Shown: positions 22,123 to 33,906 of the stretch, piece after piece | Position numbering within the stretch: the stretch's first letter is position 1 | Layout of the letters: every line of letters starts with the position of its first letter | Assembly (NCBI GenBank): GCA_949316495.1 | Contig: OX439004.1 | Location: forward strand, 17,343,267-17,407,266 | Length of the DNA stretch: 64,000 nucleotides | DNA from: Amphiduros pacificus | Lineage: Eukaryota > Annelida > Polychaeta > Phyllodocida > Hesionidae | Reading direction: 5' to 3' | Program-made: the position numbers and the translations under genes | The notes under the pieces: generated by a model | What the model saw: only the letters and a program-made list of their open reading frames with translations | Database searches by the model: none | Told to the model about the DNA's origin: nothing

Positions 22123-24743
22123 ATGTAACAAAATATAAGCTAATGGCCTCAAAACTATGCTAATTGTTTTCGTGTAGTTTTAAAAACATTTTCTGCAAAT
22201 TGCTTCATAAATGATCATTTTAATCCTTAACGGACTTGATTAGATAATTTTAACTGATTAAAATGAATGCAACATTTTGAATTTCGCCTCTTCTTGTTTT
22301 CTCAATGGCTAATATTTGTAATGTTATTCAAAATGGCAGCCTTCTTGACAACCCAGTGCGACCATTATATTTTTGAAAACAGAAATGACAAAATGGAAAA
22401 GAATCTTGGCCTAATGGAAAATAGATAGATTTGGTCTCCTGAAGATACATTTTTCCTAAAAAATAAAAAACTTCACCCAGGAGATTCACAGATCAAAGTT
22501 GGGCAGAATGACCGAAAAGTTCTCCATCAATCCAGCAGCTATGCAGACACCAGCATACCTAAAAAAAAGGCCTAAATAATCCTGTTCATCATGAAAAGAT
22601 TGCTACAAATTTTGATTCAAGATCTCAACTAGGGGTGGTGGAGTAAAATGGAAATTGGAAGGAGGCAGAGAAATTTGTACCATTGAAAAAATTTAATTAA
22701 ATCCGGACGTTTTAAACTCACAAACACTATTCCTTTGGAGTGTTATTTCTTAGAGAAGGCTGCTGTACATATGGGGACAACCCTTATTTGTGAGAAATCA
22801 ACAAGGCAACAAATAGTTTATTCCTGACTTTGGGTGTTTGTTGAAATTTTGATAGAAAGGCAATTTCTTTTTATAGAAGATGGAAAAACAATTGATAATA
22901 CACAACAGCAAATACCTGCCCTTTCCATGAATGGCTTTCCAAACAGCATTTTGACTGTAAACATAGAATAAAAAATAAAATTGAACTTAAGTGAAATCAA
23001 TTTTATTTCAGAATTTCAACATAATATAAAACTTTGAGGAAGAACCAAACTAGAACTACCGGTACCATGATAAAACTACCAGCATGCTATGCTTTTCCTC
23101 CTCTCAGTTCTGTATTTGCCTCATATATTCCTATCATACATGCGTCTGGCAGTATCAACATAAATACACTTCTGTAATAAATATAAATACAAAATACACT
23201 GTCACTTTTAACTAAATCAAACATTTTGTGTTAAAATCAGGAGCAAAATGAACTTATTAAAACTGGAATTATATTAACATATAAATGGCAAGTTACAAAA
23301 CTGTCACTCCTTTAAACCATCACATTGACAGAAGATAGTGCTTCCATCTTATCTCAAACTTTGATCAAACAAAACATGTCTAAATATGTCATTGCAATGT
23401 GCGATACTGACTGATTTGCAATACATTATATCTTAATTCAGAACAAGTTAATGATAATACTAAGATAATTCTAAGCACAGCAGTTCTGTAATGATGCAAA
23501 ACAAGTGTTGTAATATCATAAATCTGCACACAATGATCAGTCTGTGCCATGTAAATAATGCTCATTCACTTAAATATTTGTCTTTTCAATAGTGAAATGA
23601 GGAGTGTACATAATGGTTCAGGCTATTTCCAATAATTACAAATATTGTTCCCTTCTTGTATAAACAAGTGCTTTTGTCATATTAAGAAGAGTTCTTTATA
23701 TTAAATATTACGATTGAAAATATTATCATGATGGGCTAAAATGAACGAGTCTAGAAGTACTAGGCACCACTGATGATTATTGTCAAAAACAACTTGCTAG
23801 ATAGAGAGCATTCAAGTTTAAAAAAACTGAATCTTTAACATTCCATATTGACCATATATGGGCAGATCATTTTTGTACATATGTAAATGCTAAATGCCTC
23901 ATGTTTATCTTTAATGCCTTTTGTCAATTATAAAAATCTTTCCAGTAAAAGACCATTTCTTCAAGAGTACAGTTCTTGGAATGTCATATCAAATCAAGCT
24001 AGAGGCACACAGTCTATGCATAACAAAGATGATGGTTCACTGCACATTCCAACAAATCTCACAAAATATGTCATTTACATCTGTTTGGTCATTTCCTTTA
24101 GGACGTCTTAAGATATATTACATGTAATTTATTTTGTTTTTCAATAAAACCCCAAAACACTTGGAAACAATATATTTAAATGTAACTAGCAGCATAGTTA
24201 AGACATTTTTTGGTCAATGCCATTGTGACCGGTGACATGCAGTAATCACTCACAAACGATTGTGGCATAAGTGTGCAGTACAATAATGGGGAAGTCATGC
24301 ACCACTCAAAGGTAATGAGCAAAATGCCTCAAATGAGCTCAAACAATCTTTTTTCAATATTTAAGTATCAATTCATATACATACATAATGAGCCAGATTT
24401 GTAACACTTTGTTAAACAATGAATGTTAAATCAAATACCATGGCATACAAAATCACAATCCTTTTAGGGTGTGGCATGTTTCATTTCCAAACATATCACT
24501 GACCACAATGTGCATGTACATCCCCTCCTATGGACCTCTCTCTTCATAGCACATCATTTCTGAGATGTGTTAATGAATGGCATCACTCCGAAGTGTGAAC
24601 ATATACACTCACCACCACAAAACATTAATGCTCGCATTTCCTTCCACTATCTTTATTATATATCACAATGAGTGATATAAATCTAATCTCATATTTGAAA
24701 TGGCTGGAATTCTGAACAGATGTTCTTGACAAATAAAGGCTTA

Positions 24744-24781
24744 CTTCTGGTGAGTAGGTGAATCTATAGGCTCACCAGAAG
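24744..24781. repeat. Perfect 11-bp hairpin downstream of ELAV
   Basis: cttctggtgag at 24744-24754 pairs with ctcaccagaag at 24771-24781 around a 16-base loop. On the minus strand it would lie in the ELAV 3' UTR if that is long. Role unknown. Confidence 0.6.
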
Positions 24782-25255
24782 GGATGATTAGATCTGCACA
24801 AGACAGGAAATATTTTATACAGGGTATGGCATTAACATTGACCCTGTGGTATGTAGGCCACCGGTTTACAGCAAATGAATATTTCTGAAGTTTTCAGTGT
24901 TTATGTCACAGACAAGTGGACAAGTGGGACAGAGCACAAACTGATTTTTTAACATGTCATAAGACTCAAAAACATTCACAATCTGTACTCAATCTTTCAC
25001 ATTTTAAGTTAATGAGTTAAAGTCAACAAATGCATGGCTAATGTTACCCATCAGAGTATGTCCATGAACAAGCTACGTGTTATAGCAATAACAAGTCAAA
25101 TTTGTAATGATTTAATGCTAAAATTTTCCTATTATGCAAGCAAAATTTAAAATCATTTAATTCTAATAATTGAAAAAATGTACAAATTTTTAACTCCTTG
25201 GTTTCATAATTATACATTTCAATAATGATTGATACAATATGTGAAGAAGCAATTG

Positions 25256-25290
<35 letters not shown>
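25256..25290. repeat. (ta)n microsatellite
   Basis: About 17 tandem TA dinucleotides, in the region downstream of ELAV. Confidence 0.95.
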
Positions 25291-25291
<1 letters not shown>

Positions 25292-25842
25292 TTATGGTCT
25301 TTGTGAAAAAGATATGCAGACATGTGATGTGCATAATGAAATGCCTCATGTTTATGTACAGATGTGTAATGAACCATACACAGTGATGAAATGTTATCAA
25401 ATTTTATCTTTTAATTAGAAACATTATAAAGGGCTACTGAAAGATAACTTGATAAAAGAAATACAGGGATTTTCCTTCCTCCATTTACTTTCTCAGATTT
25501 TTACCTTTCTCAAGTTTCTGCTTTACTTCTTCTAATTTTGACAATTTACTAGAAAAATTCAAAACCAGTCTGCATATGTTTGCGGTTACACAGGTGTTAC
25601 TCTTATTAAGACATTTTATCCTGAACTCACAATCATTCTATCATTCAGAATACAATACATGAAATGCAAATTCTATCACAGTTTCTGTACAGTATACAGA
25701 AAAAAATGTCTTTCAATTTTTCCACTTTTTACCTGTGTTATACCTGTTGAAGATATACATATGAAAGACTACTAAAATTTGTATTGTAATTTTCAAAGAA
25801 TTCAACATTTAATTGCGAAAGAATGTCTATAAAACCAAGGAG

Positions 25843-26883
25843 TTACATTTTGGGTGCTTTGAAGGAGACCTGCAGGTTTCTCCCACTGTATCTGTGCCCA
25901 TTCAAGGACTGGATGGCAGCCAAAGCTTCGTGGTAGTTGGTCATCGTGACAAATCCATAGCCCTTACACTGGTCTCGCTGGAAGTCACGGATGACATTCA
26001 CTTTCTGCACTGCTCCAAACGGTGAGAAGAGCTGCCAAAGGGTCCTCTCATCGGCATCTGTACCGATATTATATGCAAATAGGATGTATCCGTCATCGCC
26101 ACCAGGACCCCCTGCAGCTCCACCTGCTCCACCGCCCCCGCTGTAGCTGTTGCCAACGGGATTGTAGCGGTGGCGGCCGCCGGGCCCCTGATTACGCATG
26201 GGGCCAGGCCTGGGGCCATAGCCTCCCTGGCCACCATAGCCGCCGCGACCTAATGGGGGGCCGCCGCTATAGCCTCCAGCACCGCCACTGTAACCACCGC
26301 CATACCCTCCCTGGTTGGCGACAACCACCACGGGTGGACGAGCTTTACCTCTATTGTCCTCAGCATACTTGACATTGAGGGCCTCACTAGCCCCCTCTGG
26401 TGTGAAACCATCCAGAGCTCCCATAGCCTCATCTGCATGATCTTTCTCGTCAAACAAAACAAAACCAACTCCCTTCGACAGTCCTGTGTACTTGTCCTTT
26501 AAGATGCGACATTGGATAATAAGCCCATATTCACCAAACATTGCTTTTAGATTATCTTCTGACATATGACGTGGAATGTTGCGCACATACAAGTTGGAAC
26601 CCTTGATATTTTCTCCTTGTCTGGCATAGGCCACTTTCAGTGTCTTGTTCTGCAGACTGAGTCCATTTAGGGTTTCTATGGCTCGGATAGCATCCGCTTC
26701 ATTCACATAGTCCACAAAACCAAAGCCATAGCTGTAGCCTGTGGCTCTATCACGAATCACCTTGGAGGATTTGAGAGGACCAATGCTCAGAAACATTGAC
26801 CGAAACTCTTCATCAGCCAAAGTCTGGGGCAAATAATTGACAATGAGGTTGGTTTTGTCGTTCCCACCATGTTCTTGATCCAT
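25843..26883 (-). CDS. ELAV/Hu-family RNA-binding protein
   Basis: ELAV/Hu proteins bind U-rich RNA and control splicing, alternative polyadenylation and mRNA stability, mainly in neurons. The 346-residue product has three RRMs. RRM1 has RNP2 LIVNYL (13-18) and RNP1 YGFGFVDY (52-59). RRM2 has LYVRNI (98-103) and KGVGFVLF (137-144). RRM3 has LFAYNI (268-273) and KGYGFVTM (307-314). The order, the spacing and the ending NLQVSFKAPKM are those of ELAV. The hinge (about 178-262) is strongly Gly-rich (GGYGGGYSGG, then GPRPGPMRNQ), unlike the hinge of vertebrate Hu proteins. The start is the ATG at 26883. The frame is open upstream to 26922 and beyond but without ATG. The coding region has no intron, which for this family could mean retroposition. 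Orthology to a particular ELAV paralogue is not claimed. Confidence 0.93.
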   Translation of the reverse strand: MDQEHGGNDKTNLIVNYLPQTLADEEFRSMFLSIGPLKSSKVIRDRATGYSYGFGFVDYVNEADAIRAIETLNGLSLQNKTLKVAYARQGENIKGSNLYVRNIPRHMSEDNLKAMFGEYGLIIQCRILKDKYTGLSKGVGFVLFDEKDHADEAMGALDGFTPEGASEALNVKYAEDNRGKARPPVVVVANQGGYGGGYSGGAGGYSGGPPLGRGGYGGQGGYGPRPGPMRNQGPGGRHRYNPVGNSYSGGGGAGGAAGGPGGDDGYILFAYNIGTDADERTLWQLFSPFGAVQKVNVIRDFQRDQCKGYGFVTMTNYHEALAAIQSLNGHRYSGRNLQVSFKAPKM

Positions 26884-26950
26884 TTTTTGCTTTCTTCTTG
26901 ACACCTTTTGCTGGTGAATCACTAAAGCCTCTTCGTCCTTTGGATATCAT
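26813..26950 (-). other. Overlapping upstream ORF before the ELAV start
   Basis: An ATG at 26950 (context cctctcaccATG) opens a 45-codon frame that overlaps the ELAV start in another phase and ends with TGA at 26813. If transcribed with the ELAV message, it could lower translation. If a splice acceptor lies between (for example 'atatccaaag' near 26938), this ATG would be intronic and irrelevant. Confidence 0.3.
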
Positions 26951-27189
26951 GGTGAGAGGAAAAAAAATGAACATGGAAAAAATTTAAAACATTGAAAAAA
27001 TTCAAATTCGGAAGCTGTAAAGTCAAAAGGGAAAGAGACGTATTAAAATAGAGTAACAAATTATTTTTACATGCATGCACATTTCCTTTGCAAATTAACA
27101 ATACACACTTTGCAATTATTTATGTAAAAATGTAATTTTTTTATTTTTACTTGAACTTTATTGATCTGTTTATTAGGTCACAGAACCAA

Positions 27190-27680
27190 TCATTGATGAA
27201 CTGTTGAAAATGTTGGCCAATGGCTTTAGGAGCTATGCTGATTTTGTTTTGTAAACTTCATGAGCATTTTCTGGAAATGCATACAAATAGCTTCATAAAT
27301 GATCGTTTCAATACCTTACACAGCAGACTGGAACAGATAATTTTGACCAATCAAAAAATGTTTACTAGTGAATATGGCCTCAACTTTCGCTATCTGGATC
27401 CTCAGTGACTGATACCTATCATATATTCAAACTGGCAGCATTCTTGACAACCCAGCGAAATTTTAAGATTTTTTTTTTTACAACAATCATAATAAAAAAA
27501 ATAAAATTTGAAGCCTAATGCAATAGAGAATTGATCCCCTGATGTGCATCTTAACCATTAGTAGGCAAAAACTCTGACCGGCAGTTTAGGAGGTCAAAAT
27601 AGACAGACAGAATGCCAAAATTTCTTTCCCCTGCAGAAGCTATGTTGACACAGTCAGCTTAGCTAAAATTCAAAGTGTGT
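27190..27680. repeat. R3 repeat, third copy
   Basis: Diverged match to the arm at 22190-22560: 'gcttcataaatgatc', 'cttgacaacccagcg', and 'aagctatgttgacacagtca'. No coding content. Confidence 0.6.
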
Positions 27681-30600
27681 ATCCTTTCTTTGTAAGGCAT
27701 TTTTGAACCAAATATCTATTTGATTATGCATAAACATGACCAAAAGAGTTCATGTTAGGCCATCATATGACTATCATGTGATGCCTGGTCACATGAAGTC
27801 ATTGGGTCAAGTTAATGTGTCCAAATAGATGTCTCGTTCCAATTGCTAAATGTAATCTATCATAAATTAGTCTTGGAAAGTGTAATTTATCCAAAGATTA
27901 AGTATCAAAAACAATTTAGGAAATTTACATAAAAACTTCATAAAGATTAAGATGTATAAAAACCTTTCCAGGAGTGTAAAACATATTGATCATACGCATT
28001 ATAAAGACAATATTACAAGCAATATCTTAATGTGAGTCAAGAGATGTGAGTCAAGATATGTGTGCCCAACTAAAGTGTTTCACTGAAAGCCCTGATCCAT
28101 TGGAATCATATTTACTTTCAATGTCATGGTCCTTGCAGTATATTCAAGGTGAATTAAGTACTGTGCACAACATGTTTTTGGTTAGATCTACTAACCTTTG
28201 TCAAAATGTATCACTCCAAAAATGCAAATATTTATGGATATTTTTAAAAAGTGAAACCAAAATTCAAAATTGAAAAAATTGAAACACTTATCCAGCAGTT
28301 TCATTAAAAAATTAAGCAGCAAGACAAAAATATCATGGTCTTATTTTCCCATAAATCAGGCAGTGAATCATTTTTCACCTGATGAGAGTTATTAAGAATA
28401 ATTGATCCACAAAAATTAATGGACACATTTTTGCTCTGAAACAAAACAAAAAAAAAAACAAACAAAAAAACCCAGAGACCTATTTGCATAAAATTGTCAA
28501 AATTAATGACCATTTGAATGCCAAAATGATATAATATTGATACACGTGCAGATTATTATAATAGCTTGCAATATAAAGTTTTAACAGTTGTCATATAGAT
28601 ATATAAATAATTGTATCATATGAAAACACATACAGAAGAAAGAAAATGTGTACCCAGCAATGATATGGTTCATAATGTACATTTCACCAGCCTATACAAT
28701 AGGAAATTAGATATATTAAGTCTGGACTTGGGTTTTGGGGACTCGCAAAACTAATTTTTACACGAGTCTAAAAATACCAGTTGAAGATACTTCAGCCGAA
28801 AGCGTAAAAATTTGCGGCTGTTGTGCATCAGCAGTTTAAGTTTGGTAATGCTGTGTTTATTTGTTTATGCTAATTTTTTTTACAGAAATAGGGTCATATG
28901 ACCTTAAAATATAGGTCAAGGTCACTGACAAGTGATCCAAGTGTGGAAGTGGTATCTATTTTTTATCAACATGTCCTATTCACAATGTTTTTTTTTTAAT
29001 TATTGGGTCAAATGACCTTGAAATGAAGAGCAAGTTCACCGGCCAGAGAATAAATTTGAAGATCTACTGATGCACATAACTTGTTGTCCCTACATGTTAT
29101 GTCAACAGCATGGGTATGAAGGTCACAGATTATAATAGAAAAGTATGCCATATATCCTTTTACTTGGAAAAAAATTAATGCATGATTGTAACATTAAAAT
29201 AAAATAAAATCTCAATGTCTTGAAGCTTGTAATATGTGAAAAACTACCATCCGTAATTGTCATTTGGATTCTTTACATTTTAACACTGTTGATCACAAAC
29301 TACTGAAAAACTGACAAGCCAAAAAATCTGATAAACCCAATCTTTTTATTAGTTATTTTTTCTTTTCTATTGTAAGCATGACAAGAGACCAGAAATGACA
29401 TTAATTATTTACTTCAACATAAATTAGTAGCTTTTCTAAAGACATGGAAATCAAATGTTTCTTTAAAGTCGATAATTCTGATCAATCCTGGCTAAACTTT
29501 CAGTTCAGGAGTATTTTCTGATAAGGCTTTATGATCAGGTTTAATTTTAATAAATGAAGTTCTATGAGGTATGGTAGTACGCATGTTTACTTTTTAGTCC
29601 TGATTAGTTAACATTGTTTTTTATTTTTATTCATTCTTGAAGCATAATCAATCTGAAGGTAGAAAAATGGACTTGTGTGCAAAAAAGAATATATATATAT
29701 ACTAATTCTGATAAATAATCTTTGTCTGTTTAAATCATCCTTTTCGACTCAGCCTCTGACTCTGATGTTTACATTTTCTCAACCATAAAATGGAGAAATC
29801 TATGAGTAATTGAACAATGTGGGGAAAACTATATCTCTTTGTCAGGATCAAGTTATTAAAAAGGCCATGTCTATAGAGCAGACTGTTCAGCTCATTATCA
29901 GTCAGCTCTATAGAGAGTTGACACCTGTTTGTCAGTTATGTTGACCTTACAGGGCCTAACCAAATTGTATCATACAATAGGGCACATAGCCACACATCAC
30001 AGAACTTAACTCTGTCCCACAGCATTTAAGAAAGTCTGGATCGAAAGTTAGAAATGTTATTTGGTGCAAGTATAAAGATGACTTTCATCATCATGATCAG
30101 TTGAAGGATTTCTAAGTTGGCAAATGGCAACTGCAAATGTGTCAGCCATTGTAACAATTTAGCTAAAATCTTGTTATTCTTTTCATTTGTAATACAAGCT
30201 CGACCTACACTCATTATCATAGCTCAGCTGAGGGTCCCTAGGGTTATTTTATGCCTCCTGCAATTCATGAAGATTGAAGGAGTTTTGAGCCGTTACAGAG
30301 TGACCGGGGCCGGTTTATCTTTGCGTCAAATTCACCTACCTGACTTCACTTGGAGGCCCCCCGACTTCACTGGTATTTGATGAGCTAACCATTTCATGCT
30401 GATTTCAACTTTCGGGTCAAACGATTGGCGATACAGACAATTTGTTTCAGGAAAGGTGAAAATAAGGACTTCTCCTATGGAAACTACTCATTAGGATACG
30501 TGTGTGAAGCATGTCAGTACAAGAAGCTGCAAAGTCTCTGCACAGAGCTTTCTTCTAAACTGATCATTTTTGTTATTACAGACGGCGATAAGAGCTGCAG

Positions 30601-30959
30601 ACAAGTGTTGCAGTTCCATTTAAAAAGCAGATGTATTTCACTTTCAAAAATATTCTGATCTGGTTGGTATCATCCAACATATCAACTAGTGTAATAAACA
30701 TCGGCAGTCGATCGATAAACTATATGGCAGCTGTGTTGTGGTGGTGTGTAGCTTGTAGGACAGTGCCAGGCAAAGCCTAATGAAGCCACGCACATTCCTT
30801 GGATCACTATCAAATGTTAAAAAACCGGCCCCTGTTAATTCCTCATAACGGTCAATTTCTCGTTATACAGTTATATAAAGTGGTCTAATACCTTCATTGA
30901 ATATTTTAGGACCGTAACATATTTATATCAACAGAAAACAACCACAAACTAATGTACTT
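27681..30959. other. Non-coding stretch, no gene recognised
   Basis: AT-rich with scattered ERE-like 'caaggtca' units (for example near 28913-28925), which also occur in the R3 family. Several 60-90 codon frames exist, but none has a recognisable domain or splice-bounded structure. It would be intronic if the ELAV gene has an upstream exon near 31000. Confidence 0.4.
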
Positions 30960-31090
30960 TTTCCGCAATTGATACCCACCTACTCAATGTCCACGCCGTT
31001 CTCGATCATCAAGGTCCAGGTAAAATGGCGACCGGAACTTCTACCTTGCCTCGTTTTGGGTCTGAAGTGCTTTACCCGCCAGGTGGCACT
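30960..31090 (-). promoter_or_regulatory. Promoter-like GC-richer block, candidate 5' exon of ELAV
   Basis: This block is richer in CpG than its surroundings. It has aaATGGCGACcgg (31034-31042 region), a YY1-like core common just downstream of TATA-less start sites. On the minus strand 'ccgtaagtg' (near 31093) is a consensus splice donor. Its position 4 kb upstream of the intronless ELAV coding exon would suit a non-coding first exon. The orientation is not proven and a plus-strand gene leaving the block is also possible. Confidence 0.25.
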
Positions 31091-31289
31091 TACGGTTTCT
31101 CATAAAAGAAATATTTGTAAAATAAATTATAATTTTTAAGAAATAAATGAAGTTTTTGAGGTGTGGCACATCTCAACATTTCGGAATTACTTAATTATTG
31201 AATTAATACAACACTGGGCTTGATACACATGATACTGGACTTGGTACGCAAAAAAGAAAAGAAAAAAGAAAAGAAAATATTTTAAATGA

Positions 31290-32960
31290 AACAAGTGCCT
31301 TCGGCTGGGAAAGGATGCTGTCTCTCTCTCTGTTGTGGCTATCTCACTCATGCAGCTGTCTCTCACTTGTGCTGCTATATCTCACTGCTATAACTGTCTC
31401 TCACTAGTACTGTTGTAATTATCTCTCACTTATGCAACGGTCTCTCCCTTGTATAGCTATCTTACTGATGCAGCTGTCTCTTACATGTGCAGCTATCTGA
31501 CACTTATGCAGCTGTTTCTCACTTGTGCAGCTATCTATCTCTGCTGTAACTACCCCTCACTTGTGCAGTTATCTCTCACTGTTGTAACTATCTCTCACTA
31601 TGCAGTTATCTCACTCATGCAGCGGTCTCTCACTTGTTAAGTTTTCTATCTGTGTTATAACTGTCTCACTTTTGTAACTATCTCTCACCTATGCAGCTGT
31701 CTCTCCCTTGTACAACTATCTCTCACTGATGCAGCTGTCTCCCACATTTGCAGCTATCTCTCACTTATGCAGCTGTCTCTCACTTGTGTAGCTATCTATT
31801 TCTGCTGTAGCTGTCTCTCGCTGTTGTAATTATCTCTCACTTATGCAGCTGTCTCTCCCTTGTACAGCTATCTCACTGATGCAGCTGTCTCTTACATGTG
31901 AAGCTATCTCACTTATGTAACTGTCTCTCATTTGTGCAGCTATCTCTCACCGCTGGAACTATCTCTCACTGCTGTTAATATCTCTCACTTTGCAGTCATC
32001 TCACTTATGTAGCTGTCTCTCATTTATGAAGCTATCTCTCACTGTTGTAACTGTCTCACTATTGCAGCTATCTCTCAATATTGCAACTATTGTAACTATT
32101 TCTCACTTGTTGTAACTATCTCTCACTTTGTGCAGCTATTTTTCATGTCTCAATGCAGACTATCTCTTATTTATACAGCTATCTCTTATTTATGCAGCTA
32201 TCTCTTATTTAAGCAGCTATCTCTTATTTTTGCAGTTATCTCTTATTCATGCAGCTATCTCTTATTTATGCAGCTATCTCTTATTTGTGCAGCTATTTTT
32301 CATGTCTCAATGCAGTTATCTCTTATTTATGCAGCTATCTCTTATTTGTGCAGCTATTTGTTCATGTATCAATGCAGCTATCTCTCATTTATACAGCCAT
32401 CTCTTATTTATGCAGCTATCTCTTATTTATGCAGTTATCTCTTATTTATGCAGTTATCTCTTATTTATGCAGCTATCTCTTGCTGTTGTAGCAATCTATC
32501 ACTTGTGCAGCTATTTCTCACTTGTGCAGCTATCTCTCAATCGTGCTGGCTAAAAATATCTGCACTTCACCCATATAGGCCCCTTTGTACAAAACCTAGC
32601 AAGGCCTCAATAATTAAGTGAATAATTAGGTCAATTTAACGAAGGTTGAAAACAAAGCTCTAATACAGAAATATAGGCATATTGTGGGCAATATTTCACA
32701 TCTAACATAATTTTGACAAAAAATAATTGAAAACTACTCTTTACCTCACATACATATTGCTCAAGCCATCGCATAAACTTGCAAAATAAAAGTGAAGTGG
32801 GACTAGTTTAGCGTCCACCAGAGGGCAACGTAAAAACACAACAGCGAGATTGCACGCCCTGGTCAGTGGCGAATTTTATTGCAGCCCATACCTCACACAG
32901 CAACTTTTTTTTTTTTTTCAAATCTCGTCACCCTTCCTCTCTGATCACATTCATGCTTTT
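31290..32960 (+). repeat. R2 repeat, copy with long 19-bp minisatellite
   Basis: The unit begins at 'acaagtgccttcggctggga', passes through the tandem array (about 31320-32550), then a unique body ('cgcataaacttgcaaaataa', 'gtccaccagagggcaacg', 'cctcacacagcaac') and ends near 'catgctttttttatatatg'. A second copy follows directly from 32977, with only about six array units. So the family seems to carry the minisatellite as part of itself. No protein-coding content. Confidence 0.8.
31316..32550 (+). repeat. 19-bp minisatellite, first array
   Basis: Tandem units close to gcagctatctcttatttat. The left half is heterogeneous; 32160-32480 is more regular. A 19-base period is not a multiple of three, so three units code for 19 residues and the array is open in all three plus frames (LSLIYAAISYLCSYLLFMQ and so on). 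These frames are a by-product of the repeat and not genes. Confidence 0.93.
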
Positions 32961-33303
32961 TTTATATATGTATGTAACAAGTGCCTTCGGCTGGGAAAGG
33001 ATGCTGTCTTTCACTGTACATGTTGTAGCTATCTCTAACTTATGCAGCTGTCTCTCCCTTGTACAGCTATCTCTCACATGTGCAGCTATCTCTCTGTTGT
33101 AACTGTCTCTCACTGCACATATGGAAACACAGCTTAAGCCTATTGTGGGCAATATTTCACATCTAACATAATTCTGAAAAAAAAGAGTTAAAACTACTCT
33201 ATATCTCATATACATATTGCTCAAACCATCGCATAAACTCGCAAAATAAAATTGAAGTGGAGACTGGTTTAGCGTCCACCAGAGGGCTACATAAAAACAC
33301 AAC

Positions 33304-33727
33304 GCAATCCTAAATATTGGTTTGCCAAAAGATGTATTAATTTTATCAATATGGCTATGCAATCTTCTAGTCAAAATGTAAAAGTGATAAGTAATATGGG
33401 CAGATTTGGTATGTATTCTATAATGGGTGGAAATTTCCGAATGCTAAATGATCTATATGGTATGGATGTGACAAATGTGAATGATAGATGGAAAAGAGAG
33501 ATGGCCCAAAATGATGAAGTGTTAAGAGTATCAGAACAGATAAAGGAGGTGGTGCGAATGAGAGACACATGCTTGGAAGGAATTCTAACTAGGAGTGAAT
33601 GTGATGATATAATTACATATTTGTGTACAGAGTAGGTGGAGTTTTTCTTTTTTACTATTGTACATATGAATGTATTTATTTTTTAAATGTGCAATTATTT
33701 TTGCGAATAAAGAATGTCAAACAAACA
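33304..33727 (+). mobile_element. Retroposed insertion of unknown family in R2
   Basis: The R2 sequence is split between 'aaaacacaac' (33294-33303) and 'aacagtgagatcgc' (33727 on). The insert has an open frame and then 'ataaagaatgtc' followed by an (aaac)n tail, which looks like the 3' end of a retroposed transcript. The flanking acaac could be a short duplication. It may be the 3' end of an unrecognised LINE or a processed gene copy. Confidence 0.65.
33351..33635 (+). CDS. Unrecognised 94-codon ORF in the retroposed insert
   Basis: Begins MAMQSSSQNVKVISNMGRFG and ends at a TAG at 33633-33635. The frame is also open a little upstream (NPKYWFAKRCINFIN). It has a Gly/Met-rich part followed by a charged helical stretch (WKREMAQNDEVLRVSEQIKE) and a short C-terminal part with two Cys. 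No known domain was recognised. The position close to a poly(A)-like tail suggests the C-terminal end of a longer protein whose 5' part was lost on retroposition. Whether it is translated is unknown. Confidence 0.4.
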   Translation: MAMQSSSQNVKVISNMGRFGMYSIMGGNFRMLNDLYGMDVTNVNDRWKREMAQNDEVLRVSEQIKEVVRMRDTCLEGILTRSECDDIITYLCTE

Positions 33728-33906
33728 ACAGTGAGATCGCACACTCTTAACAGTGGCAAATTTGAACTCGGCCAATACCACATATAGCAACTTTTTTTAA
33801 AAAAATTTCGCCACACTTCCTTTCTGAACACTTTCATGCTTTTTTAATATATATGTAAATATAAAAATGAGCAATATGTTTAAGGGTGTTTGTGGGTCTT
33901 TTCAAT

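Larger units (their letters stand above)
20570..22470. repeat. Long inverted repeat R3 with about 270-base arms
   Basis: The arm at about 20600-20870 is matched in inverted orientation by 22190-22470; the clearest part is 'ctgccattttgaataacat' (20712-20730) against its complement at 22319-22337. A third, diverged copy runs from about 27190 to 27680 around 'cttgacaacccagcg' and 'aagctatgttgacacag'. Between the arms are ERE-like 'caaggtca' repeats near 20970-21000, an R2 fragment and an S1 SINE. The family looks like a DNA transposon derivative, but no terminal duplication was seen. Confidence 0.6.
22471..25842 (-). other. Region downstream of the ELAV gene; probable long 3' UTR in part
   Basis: No open frame of note and no recognised mobile element from about 22800 to 25842. 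ELAV transcripts of many animals have 3' UTRs of several kilobases rich in U. The absence of repeats here, in contrast with both sides, is consistent with a conserved transcribed region, but the polyadenylation site cannot be fixed. Several minus-strand AATAAA hexamers are present. A perfect 11-bp hairpin stem (cttctggtgag) lies at 24744-24781 and a (ta)n tract at 25256-25290. Confidence 0.35.
32977..33850 (+). repeat. R2 repeat, second tandem copy, interrupted
   Basis: Starts again at 'acaagtgccttcggctggga', has a short array to about 33115, and continues with the R2 body to about 33303. It then resumes at about 33728 ('cagtgagatcgcac') and ends near 'catgcttttttaatatatatg'. The gap is filled by a separate insertion. 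Confidence 0.8.

Noticed and set aside
25998-26468. Other long frames overlapping the ELAV gene on both strands
   Set aside because: They are shadows of a GC-richer coding exon and have no domain of their own.
31316-32550. CRISPR array
   Set aside because: Units are contiguous with no spacers, and the sequence is eukaryotic.
32128-32621. Proteins rich in LSLIYAAISYLC repeats
   Set aside because: All three frames are open because the 19-bp unit has no stop on that strand; this is a minisatellite.
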